From positions 1-64,000 of the forward strand of contig CATOTD010000003.1 in the NCBI GenBank assembly GCA_951812995.1: a stretch of DNA of 64,000 nt. The letters are read 5' to 3'. The DNA comes from an uncultured Gammaproteobacteria bacterium (GTDB lineage Bacteria > Pseudomonadota > Gammaproteobacteria > Eutrophobiales > Eutrophobiaceae). Shown here in pieces: positions 20,278-29,061 of the stretch. The first letter of the stretch is position 1, and the number at the start of each line of letters is the position of its first letter. Made by a program: the position numbers and the translations under genes. A model generated the notes under the pieces. It saw only the letters and a list, made by a program, of their open reading frames with translations, ran no database searches and was not told where the DNA came from.

Positions 20278-20388
20278 TTGGTCAAGCGTGGCGTGGGTCG
20301 GGTCGGGCGGAGTCAAGTCGGGCGGAGTCGAGTCGGGCTGGGTCAAGCGGGGTCAAGCCGGGCCGGGTCAAGCGGGGTCGGATCGGGC
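20278..20388 (+). repeat. Degenerate pentanucleotide array 3
   Basis: ggtcg ggtcg ggcgg agtca agtcg ggcgg agtcg agtcg ggctg ggtca agcgg ggtca agccg ggccg ggtca agcgg ggtcg gatcg. Confidence 0.88.
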
Positions 20389-20555
20389 ATCGCTTTAGTG
20401 CAAAGGTCTCCGTGTGTTTGAACCCACGCACGACTTGCGCTAGTCTATGGCTTTTAATCTTGAAGTCATTTTCATCACATTTATCAATTTCACAATACAA
20501 GCTGTTGCTGTGATAATTATCATGCAACGGCTACACGCACACAGGAGATGTTATT

Positions 20556-20798
20556 ATGAGTAAAGCAAAGATAGCTGGCACCGCACCCATAGCCGCTGAT
20601 GTTGAAGCCGGAAAAGATTACTGGTGGTGTGTTTGCGGTAAAAGCAACAATCAACCCTTTTGTGATGGTGCCCATAGCGGGACTGATATTACGCCTCTTC
20701 AATATACTGCAACGGAATCAAAGACAGTCTATTTTTGCACCTGCAAACAAACTACAAAGCAACCGCTCTGTGACGGGAGTCATAAAAAGCTATCTTAG
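20556..20798 (+). CDS. Double CDGSH-type iron-sulfur domain protein
   Basis: 80 aa; YWWCVCGKSNNQPFCDGAHSG and VYFCTCKQTTKQPLCDGSHK. Confidence 0.9.
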   Translation: MSKAKIAGTAPIAADVEAGKDYWWCVCGKSNNQPFCDGAHSGTDITPLQYTATESKTVYFCTCKQTTKQPLCDGSHKKLS

Positions 20799-20802
20799 AA
20801 TA

Positions 20803-21813
20803 TTAAAGACTGGCTACTACAGTCTCATGGCATGAAAAGAATCTGTCCGCTGGAATATGTTGCGTGATAATGTCTTCGCAAAATTCAAGCAGGCCCTCGC
20901 GTATGGATGGCGGATATACAATGCTGTTTTTTTCTTCAATAAGTGGGGATGAAAAAAGTTTGTCAGTGGGATAGAGTTTTTCAAGTTTCCGAAAATAATC
21001 TTTTGGCAAACGGAAGCTGCCTAAACTAACCGAGTGCGTTAAGTCAGGGTTGATCTTTCTGAAAACAGCATTGAATAGTTCAGTATATTCCTGGACATAA
21101 TTACTCGTATAAATTAACGGATCAAAACGTAATCCTATGTGCCAGCCCGCCTGTTGTAAATCGACAATAGCCTGTAGTCGCTTGTCTACAGCGGGCGTTT
21201 TATGTTCCAGTGTGGCCGCAATCTTGGGCGGGGTAAAACTAAAAGCAATCACGCAATTGGGGACCGGCGCTTGTTTTAAGAGGTTGCGCACCTGTGTGCT
21301 TTTAGTGCGCAATTCGAGTAAGGCGTGTGGGTTCTTAATGAATAAGGGTAAAAATTCATTGGTAAAATGAGTCATGGGATCAAGGGCCAGGCTGTCGCAA
21401 TCATAACCCGAGAAAAAATGGACGGGTTCTCTTTTATGCTTGTCTATTAAGGATTGCAGGTCCCAAATAAAATCTTCATAGTTTACAAACAAGACATAAT
21501 GCGCTGATTGAAACATCCCTTGTAAAAAACAGTAACGACAGTCATACAAGCAATTTAACATGTGTGAAAAATAATAATTATGTGCCGCGCCGATGCCGTA
21601 TTGTTTGGGGGTGGGCAGTATCAGGTTTTTATGTTTTCTAGCCAGAATTAATGCGGGTTGTTTTTTTTGTAATCTGAAATTTTGCGCCTTACGATTGAAT
21701 ACTTCACCGTAACGATCGCAGGCTATGTTTACGGCATGCGGAAATCGCGCAAGAATGGCCTTTGTGCGCGGGTGACTGGCAATGTCGTTTTCAATGTAGA
21801 TGGTTTTAATCAT
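20803..21813 (-). CDS. Spore photoproduct lyase-family radical SAM protein
   Basis: 336 aa; HNYYFSHMLNCLYDCRYCFLQGMFQSAHYVLFVNYEDF with CxxxCxxC. Confidence 0.85.
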   Translation of the reverse strand: MIKTIYIENDIASHPRTKAILARFPHAVNIACDRYGEVFNRKAQNFRLQKKQPALILARKHKNLILPTPKQYGIGAAHNYYFSHMLNCLYDCRYCFLQGMFQSAHYVLFVNYEDFIWDLQSLIDKHKREPVHFFSGYDCDSLALDPMTHFTNEFLPLFIKNPHALLELRTKSTQVRNLLKQAPVPNCVIAFSFTPPKIAATLEHKTPAVDKRLQAIVDLQQAGWHIGLRFDPLIYTSNYVQEYTELFNAVFRKINPDLTHSVSLGSFRLPKDYFRKLEKLYPTDKLFSSPLIEEKNSIVYPPSIREGLLEFCEDIITQHIPADRFFSCHETVVASL

Positions 21814-22624
21814 GGATTACAAAATTGGTATCGGTTGTTATTTTTTGTAATGCCGTTAAAACCTGTTTGCCCGTCTTTAAGGCCGCAATAGATTGCATAA
21901 TACATTGATCGGGTCGGCGCAAAGACCAGCAACGCAATAAGCGTAGTAACTGGATGCGTTCTGATTGTGTGAAATGCCATTGTTTGATAAACGCTTGGTA
22001 GTGTTCTGACTCTGAATTTATTGACGCTACTTCGTCTGCCAGCGGTAGTAGCGCATCAATAATCGCGTCTATTGTTGTTATATGGGCTGCTATCAGCTTT
22101 TTTACACGGTCTGCATTGACCGTTGTTGTGGGGGTGCAACGATTGTCTGAAATAATTTTCAGGCAATGGATAAGTTCTGCCGTGCCGATGCGTATTGCCA
22201 TCTGGTAAAAACCGGCAGCCTCCATATCATATAAGTCCGTTGTATAATCTGTTGAAGGATTGTTGAGGCTGATTAAGGGGGCACTTTTACAGCTTGTGTC
22301 AAACAGTATTTGCGGATACCAGCAGGCGGCATTTTGCTTATCTACTATTTTATGCACTAATCGAGCTTCACCTATTGCTATATCGGCATGTCCGGCAACA
22401 CCAATGTTTAACCAGATATCGGCAGCACATGATGCCAGGCAGGCATGGTGGTAACTTACCGCCGCGGCCGCATTCAGTTTGCCGATGCCGGTTATGGTTA
22501 AATTGATTTTTTTGTCTCGCGATTGATAGAGGCGATACAAACCAAACTGTTTTAATTCATTGAGTTGGTAATGTTGAACGATGGCCTCGGCTTCAGCGGG
22601 AAGGGCACAGAAAATATTGATCAT
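21806..22624 (-). CDS. Nucleoside phosphorylase/nucleosidase-like protein
   Basis: 272 aa; ALPAEAEAIVQHY, LTITGIGKLNAAAAVSYH, DMEAAGFYQMA (MTA/SAH nucleosidase superfamily pattern). Confidence 0.75.
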   Translation of the reverse strand: MINIFCALPAEAEAIVQHYQLNELKQFGLYRLYQSRDKKINLTITGIGKLNAAAAVSYHHACLASCAADIWLNIGVAGHADIAIGEARLVHKIVDKQNAACWYPQILFDTSCKSAPLISLNNPSTDYTTDLYDMEAAGFYQMAIRIGTAELIHCLKIISDNRCTPTTTVNADRVKKLIAAHITTIDAIIDALLPLADEVASINSESEHYQAFIKQWHFTQSERIQLLRLLRCWSLRRPDQCIMQSIAALKTGKQVLTALQKITTDTNFVIHD

Positions 22625-22634
22625 GCGGGCTATT

Positions 22635-22826
22635 TTATGTTGTCAGGCGATCATCAATAAAAACTTGCCAGATTGCATCTGGTTGCCATACGGCCAACAG
22701 GTCTTGTTTAGCGGTTTCCATGTCGTCTCCTTGCTTAATGACCTGATATAAATAAACAAAAGTCGGTTGACCGGCAGTGTGTAGTTTGTCTGTTATCTTG
22801 CGATAGTTTTTAATGGTCTCAAGCAT
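22635..22826 (-). pseudogene. Internally deleted protein-tyrosine-phosphatase-like small ORF
   Basis: MLETIKNYRKITDKLHTAGQPTFVYLYQVIKQGDDMETAKQDLLAVWQPDAIWQVFIDDRLTT joins an N-terminal xLxTAGQPT motif to a C-terminal FVYLYQV...LAVWQPDxVWQxFI motif with no catalytic core. Confidence 0.5.
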
Positions 22827-23640
22827 ATTGGTTGGAGAGCGCCGCAAATTCTTTGCCATAGGTATTATTGCCATGTTTAGCCGCACCATTGAGAAAAATT
22901 GCTATTTTTTCCAAAAGCATCTTGATTGCAGCTTGTCGGTCTGTTTCATTTAATCTGTTGGACGCGATGATTTTTTGTAAGGCCATTATACGAAAACGAT
23001 CCAGGCCCCAATGTTTTCTTGATAATTGATCGGCATGTCCTCCGTATTTATTTGTCAACGCCTCATCAAGAAACAACACCGGGTATTGGGCACAGATATT
23101 CAACCATAGGGCGTAATCCTCACAGGCCGGCAGGGTTTCATCAAATAATCCGATTGCATCAAACAAGTGTTTATTTATCATCACCGCAGAAGGTGATATG
23201 GCACAAAGTGGCAAGCAATGCTGAAATATATAACCGCCACGCTTTGCGTGTTTTTTACCTTGCTTTAACACGGCCCCATTGCGGTACCATGTTTCATTAG
23301 TATGGCAAATTAAATACGCTGGATTTTCAAGCAAGGCGCGGGTTTGTTTTTCAAGTTTATCTGCTTGCCAGCTATCGTCAGAATCGAGCAAACAGATCCA
23401 ATCGTTTGATGCAGCTTTGATGCCCGCATTTCTAGCCGCACTAACACCTTTGTTAAATTGATAAAGGTAATTTATTTGTGGGTAATGGGTTTTTATCAGT
23501 GCTTGTGTATTATCTGTAGAGCCGTCATCTACAACAATAATTTCATCTGCGCACTGTGTTTGCGCAAGCACCGACTCGACAGCACGTTCCAGTAGATTCG
23601 CACGGTTGTAGCTAGGAATAATAACGCTGATTTTAAGCAT
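22819..23640 (-). CDS. Family 2 glycosyltransferase
   Basis: MLKISVIIPSYNRANLLERAVESVLAQT...IIVVDDGSTDNTQ. Confidence 0.92.
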   Translation of the reverse strand: MLKISVIIPSYNRANLLERAVESVLAQTQCADEIIVVDDGSTDNTQALIKTHYPQINYLYQFNKGVSAARNAGIKAASNDWICLLDSDDSWQADKLEKQTRALLENPAYLICHTNETWYRNGAVLKQGKKHAKRGGYIFQHCLPLCAISPSAVMINKHLFDAIGLFDETLPACEDYALWLNICAQYPVLFLDEALTNKYGGHADQLSRKHWGLDRFRIMALQKIIASNRLNETDRQAAIKMLLEKIAIFLNGAAKHGNNTYGKEFAALSNQYA

Positions 23641-23696
23641 GTCGGCCGCCAAGTTGTCGGTTAGAATAAAGGCACGATAAACAACCTGCATAATAA

Positions 23697-24452
23697 ATGA
23701 AACGTCTTGATAATAAAATTGCGGTTATTACCGGATCTAGCAGTGGCATTGGTGCTGCAATTGCGATGTTATTTGCAATGGAAGGCGCGACCGTTGTTGT
23801 GAACTATCTAAAATCAAAAGATCGTGCGGAAAAATTACTTGCGAAAATAAAAACGCCAAGTCAACCATTCATTGCTGTGCAGGCAGATATAGCAAATAAA
23901 GATGATATTGAATATTTACTAGCGACAACCTTGCAAACATTCGGCCGTGTCGATATTTGGGTCAATAATGCGGGTGCCGATATTCTAACCGGCGTGGGTG
24001 CGTCAGCAAATCTAAATGAGAAGCTGGATCAGTTGTTAAACGTTGATCTTAAAGGGACGATGAATGCTTGTTGGGCGGTTACGACAGCGATGCAAAAACA
24101 AGGCGGCGGGGTGATTGTGAATATGGGTTGGGATATGTCGGTGCATGGCTTTGCAGGTCTGAACCCACAAATCTTCGCCGCCGCAAAAGCGGGTATTCTG
24201 GGATTTACCCGATCATTTGCCAAGACGGTGGGCCCTGATATTCGAGTCAACATGGTTGCGCCTGGGTGGATCATGACGGCGTTTGCTGAAGAGCACATGG
24301 ATGATGCGTATTACCAGGCGCGCATCAAGGAAATACCGCTAGGCCGTTTTGGCAACCCGCAAGAGGTTGCAAATGCCGTGGTCTTTTTAGCCTCCGATGA
24401 AGCATCCTACTTATCCGGGGAAATTATTAAGATAAACGGTGGTTTGGTTTAA
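23697..24452 (+). CDS. SDR-family oxidoreductase
   Basis: 251 aa; VITGSSSGIGAAIA, WVNNAGADI, SGEIIKINGGLV. Confidence 0.92.
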   Translation: MKRLDNKIAVITGSSSGIGAAIAMLFAMEGATVVVNYLKSKDRAEKLLAKIKTPSQPFIAVQADIANKDDIEYLLATTLQTFGRVDIWVNNAGADILTGVGASANLNEKLDQLLNVDLKGTMNACWAVTTAMQKQGGGVIVNMGWDMSVHGFAGLNPQIFAAAKAGILGFTRSFAKTVGPDIRVNMVAPGWIMTAFAEEHMDDAYYQARIKEIPLGRFGNPQEVANAVVFLASDEASYLSGEIIKINGGLV

Positions 24453-24500
24453 TGCTATAGGCTTATCGCACGCCATCGCCGTCAACTTGTGTATAACGCT

Positions 24501-24813
24501 GGGTCGATCTGAGTCGGCCCGGGCTGAGTCAAGTTGAGCGGGTTCGGACCAAGCAGGTTCAGGCTGAGTCGAGTCAAGCCGGGGGTGGCTGAGTTGAGTT
24601 GAGCGGGGCCGGACAGGGTTCAACGTGGTTGGATCGGCCCGGGCTGATTCGGCCCCCCGGGGCAAGCCGGGTGTGGCTGAGTCAAGCGGGGTTGAGCCGG
24701 GTGTGGCTGAGTCAAGTCGAGCGGGTTCGGGCTGAGTCGAGTCGATCTGAGTTGAGTCGAGCGGGGCTGGGCCAAGCAGGATCGGGCGTGAGTCGATCTG
24801 AGTCAAGCCGGGG
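24501..24813 (+). repeat. Degenerate pentanucleotide array 4 (largest, ~310 bp)
   Basis: Parses almost entirely into 5-mers: gctga gtcaa gtcga gcggg ttcgg gctga gtcga gtcga tctga gttga gtcga gcggg gctgg gccaa gcagg atcgg; 30-bp superrepeat gccgggtgtggctgagtcaag. Confidence 0.93.
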
Positions 24814-25759
24814 ACTTAAATTCTTTTGCAGCAGCACCACGTCCGACTTGCATGGCCATCTCCCGCCATTTCCGACCTTCGATATATTGATACATAGCGG
24901 CAGATGTTTGTTCGAGTTCTAACATGCGTGCATTAATGATGTCGGTAATGTCAATAATCCCCATTAGATATTCATTATCATCCACCACCGGTAAGTGGCG
25001 TATGTGTTTTGCATTCATCACGGACATTAAAGTTGCCAAACTATCATCAGGATGGCTGCATATAACCTTGTGTGTCATAAATTCTGATGCCGCTTGATCC
25101 AGGATGGGTCGGTCAGAATTTGCTATGCCATTGACAATATCACGCTCCGACAAGATGCCGACTATTTTCCCTTGCGGGTCAAGGACAATAACACTGCCAA
25201 TCTTGTATTTAGTCAGGATTTTGCAAGCCGCAAGGATCAATGTATCTGGCGTAATTGTATGTATGTCGGAGTGCTTATTTTTTAAGATGCTGGCCGCTGA
25301 TATAGACACATCAATATTGCGTTGATGAATTATTTTTGCCAGATTATCCACTAACTGTGACGAGAATAAATTTAGAATTGGAATGATTTGATGTTTATTC
25401 AGGAACAGGCCGAAGGGGCCATATTTCGGTGTGTATTCATATCGAATCTTGATGACGACGTTTTTCTGTTTTTGTTGCATGCTTGTTATGCGGCGTAAGT
25501 ACGTGACTGGTAATAGATAATTGCCACCTGTGACTTGCATGGTGAAGTGAGATTGTGGCTTCCATGCTATACATTCCTCCTCCCATGCGCCGCTGACTCT
25601 ATGGTGAACACGCCTGATCATACCCAAACCTTCACCGGCAAGATGTTCGACTCGAATAATATCCGGCCCCGCGTCAGCAAAGCATTTTACATCAGTCAGT
25701 ATCTCCCAGATGTTATCGAGTTTGCCTTTGACCCGCTTATCGTTTTCAAGTATCAACAT
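24803..25759 (-). CDS. SRPBCC-like (START/polyketide cyclase-type) domain fused to a CBS-domain pair
   Basis: 318 aa; N-term VKGKLDNIWEILTDVKCFADAGPDI...MIRRVHHRVSGAWEEECIAWKP; C-term two CBS units IGSVIVLDPQGKIVGILSERDIV and HLPVVDDNEYLMGIIDITDII. Confidence 0.75.
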   Translation of the reverse strand: MLILENDKRVKGKLDNIWEILTDVKCFADAGPDIIRVEHLAGEGLGMIRRVHHRVSGAWEEECIAWKPQSHFTMQVTGGNYLLPVTYLRRITSMQQKQKNVVIKIRYEYTPKYGPFGLFLNKHQIIPILNLFSSQLVDNLAKIIHQRNIDVSISAASILKNKHSDIHTITPDTLILAACKILTKYKIGSVIVLDPQGKIVGILSERDIVNGIANSDRPILDQAASEFMTHKVICSHPDDSLATLMSVMNAKHIRHLPVVDDNEYLMGIIDITDIINARMLELEQTSAAMYQYIEGRKWREMAMQVGRGAAAKEFKSPA

Positions 25760-25813
25760 AATAATTTATCTTATCTATTTTTATAGTGCCATTACATCAT
25801 TGTAATATCTAAG

Positions 25814-26984
25814 GAACCTCTGATTAATTAAGGATTTTCAAGCAAGTGGGCATCACTGTGCTCGATAGTAGCGAGCATTGAACGTCTTGCTCATTACTCT
25901 CTTTCATTTCTCTTGTCCCGGCCTACTGTTTTCAGCTATCGTCCCTATTCCAGGCGTACTAAGCCACTGATAGCCGTAATAATTGTTTCTTTGATAGCAT
26001 AAGATTAATCAGGGCACAGTGGGCAAACAGGTGGTCCGCATTCTTGCCTGGCCCTTTGAATCTGACTTTGGTAAATCCATATTGTCGCTGCATGATATGA
26101 AAGACATGCTCAACCTTGGCACGGACTTTGGATTTGTGCCGGTTTTTAGCCTTGTCCTGTTCGGTCAGTTTGCGGTGACGTGAGCCTTTGACCTGGGTGT
26201 AGTCTTTTACCTTGGGGTCATTATCCTTGAGTACGGATTGCTGACCCGCATAGGCACTATCTCCCCAAAGACGGGTCTCTTCTCCATGCAGTAGGTCTCC
26301 AAGTACCTGTGAGTCGTGGACATGGGCTGGTGTGGCAACAACAGAGTGTATCAGTTTGGTTTTGCTATCCACACCGATGTGCGCCTTCATGCCAAAGTAC
26401 CATGGCTTGCCTTTTTTGGTCTGATGCATATCAAGATCACGGGTTTTGCTTTTGTTCTTGGTGGCGGTAGGCGCATTGATGATGGTCGCATCAACCATGG
26501 TGCCTTTGGATACTTGCATGCCGTTTTCCTCCAGATAGACGGCAACAGCATCAAACAGGGTAGCTCCGAGGTTGTTCTCCTCCAGCAGATGACGGAATTT
26601 ACAGCGGGTGCTTGCATCTGGCACGGGTTCCTGACCTAAGTCTATCTGGGCAAAGCACCGCATGGCAGGTGTGTCATATAAAGCCGCTTCTGTGGCAGGA
26701 TCAGATAAGGCAAACCAGTGTTGCAGGAAGTAGATTCTCAGCATGCGTTCCATGCCCACCGGACGGCGACCAGCACCCCGGGGGTTGGGGTAATGAGGCT
26801 CAATTACTGCAGTCAGCACTTTCCAGGGAATGAGCTGATTCATCTCTTCGAGAAATATCTCTTTGCGTGTCTGCTTGCGGTATTTCTCGAATCCAGATAC
26901 TGCCAGGCTTTTTTGTTGCATCTTTTCACCCTCCACTTAAAACATTGCGGTATTATCGCATATTATGGCATTAATCAGAGGTTC
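25814..26984 (-). mobile_element. IS5-family element of a second type, transposase apparently intact (25959..26936)
   Basis: IR GAACCTCTGATTAAT/ATTAATCAGAGGTTC; 325-aa transposase with VKAKVEHVFHIMQRQYGF-type C-terminus (RAKVEHVF). Confidence 0.92.
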
Positions 26985-27023
26985 ATTAATTTAAGCAATG
27001 GATATATCCCATTAAGTAATACG

Positions 27024-28409
27024 AGAGCTATTGTCAAAAGTAGTGTCTGACAAGTTAATCATGCGGTTGCCTTGTCGTTCTCAGTTACCTCGATTCCATC
27101 TTTAAACTTCACGCCTCCAATCACCTTGGCCAGGTGTCTGAAGCCTCGCAGTTTGCGCCAGGAATCTTCTGCGCATAATCCCATCTTGCAGATCATCGTC
27201 AGCATCGTAATCCGCGTGACACAACCTTTGGCCTGGCGTGTTCTATGCCGGATTGTCGCAAAGCTCGACGGGGTGACATTCGTTGTCCTGATATGGCTCC
27301 AGTGCTCTGCTGGAAAGTCATAAAATGCCAGCAACGCATCACGGTCTTTCGATAAGCATGCCACTGCCTTGGGATACTTGACACCGAAACGTTCCTCAAA
27401 TGCATCAAATGCCTTCTCTGCATCAGTGCGCCCCTCTGCCATCCAAATGTCATGTAGCCCTTGTTTCGCTTTCTCCTGGACAGACTTCGGCAGATAGTTC
27501 AGTACATTACCGGTCTTATGCATCCAGTAGCGTTGTGCTGTTGTCTCAGGATAGACTTCTTCCAATGCTACCCAGAATCCCAGAGCACCGTCGCCAATCG
27601 CCAGCTTCGGTGGTTGGTTTAAACCTCGCTGTTTCAACGACAACAAGACTTCTCACCAGCTCTGCTTCGATTCCCTGACACCATCCTTAATTGCCAGGAA
27701 GTGCTTCTGACCGCGGCTGTTCACGCCAATGATGACCAGACAACACAATCAACCATCGTCACCTCGAAGACCACTGTAGATGCCATCAGCCCAGATATAG
27801 ACCCATTCGTCAGTCACTGAACGTGTACTCCAGGTTTTGTACTCTGATTCCCACTGACGTTTCAGGCGACCAACTGCATTGGCGGATAAGCCCTTGGCAT
27901 CAGGCCCGACAATCACTTCCAGGGCGCTCTGCATCTGACCACTCGAAACACCCTGCAAATAAAGCCAGGGAATCGCCGCGTCCAGGGTCGCTGTACGCCG
28001 GATGTAAGGAGGCACTATTAACGATTGGAAGCTCTCAGGCTCGCCTTCTCGGCTACGGATCTTTGGCACCGACACTGGTACTTTGCCAACACCGGTCAAT
28101 ACTTCTCGTTCTGGGTGATAGCCATTGCGCACAACACGCTGTCTGCCTTCACTCGTTTTCTGATTATCAAAACTTGCCATCAACTCGGCCAACTCCGCCT
28201 GAATCGCTTCTGTTATCAGCTGTTTGGCACCGCTACGTAGCAATTCAGTCAACGGGTCAATATCCTCTGGTGTACCCAGATTAATCACAGTATCTTTTGT
28301 CATGTGTGGCGTGCTCCTCTTGTTACTTTCGATTGCTAGACAAAACCGATTCCAGCAAGGCACGCCGCATACTTCAAATTTATTCAGACACCAGATTCGG
28401 TTATAACTC
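27024..28409 (-). mobile_element. IS256-type element (family C), copy 2, degenerate
   Basis: ORFs 27059..27646 and 27749..28411, separated by in-frame TGA codons; ends shared with 7623-8995. Confidence 0.87.
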
Positions 28410-29061
28410 ATCCTTTCGACATTGGAATATATGTGATGTCAGTTAACCAGACTTGATTGGGACGACCAATCTCAAGCCCACGCAACAAATACGGATAAAT
28501 CTTATGCCGCTGATTGACCACACTGAGATTGCGCTTCGGATACAGGGCTGCTATCGCCAGAAGCATTCTCAGGCACTGTATACGCTTCCGGTTGACCACG
28601 CGACCATGGTTATCAAATAACCAGTCCTTGATACGCCGTGTACCATCCTAGCAACTTCATCAACGCCAGTTCTTCGTCGCTGACAGGCTCGGGGACGTAG
28701 TAGTAAGTTGACCGCCCTACATCCAGTAGCTGGCATTGACGTGAAATCGGCAGTGCTTCTTCCTTGCTCACCATAGCTTTCCTCTTAGGTCGTGTATTCT
28801 TTCTAACCCGCGTTCTAAAAAATCATTCTCCATGGTCAATTGGCCAATTCTAGCGCGCAACTCAAGCACCTCTTGCCGATGACCATCCGCTACTTTGTCT
28901 ACCTTATCAAACGCCGCACCGGCACTGAACAAAAGTTGTTTTTTCCACTGTGTTATTTGGCCAGGTTGAACGTCTAGTTTTTTGACCATATCAGCCATCG
29001 TCATTTCGCCTTTGATGGTCGTCAACGCGACCTTTGCTTTGAACTCTGGTTTATGCAAGCT
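28410..29061 (-). mobile_element. IS3-family remnant (orfA and start of orfB), truncated on both sides
   Basis: orfA HKPEFKAKVALTTIKGEMTMADMVKKLDVQPGQITQWKKQLL; orfB HKIYPYLLRGLEIGRPNQVWLTDITYIPMSKG. Confidence 0.85.

Noticed and set aside
20274-20527. ORFs 20274..20513 and 20282..20527 as coding.
   Set aside because: Open only because of pentamer array 3; composition is array-driven.
24411-24806. 131-aa minus-strand ORF (LDSTQ/ATPGS-type pentapeptide-like repeats) as a repetitive protein.
   Set aside because: A 5-bp repeat automatically gives a 15-nt periodic peptide in all frames; similar ORFs appear in other arrays with no conserved frame or start.
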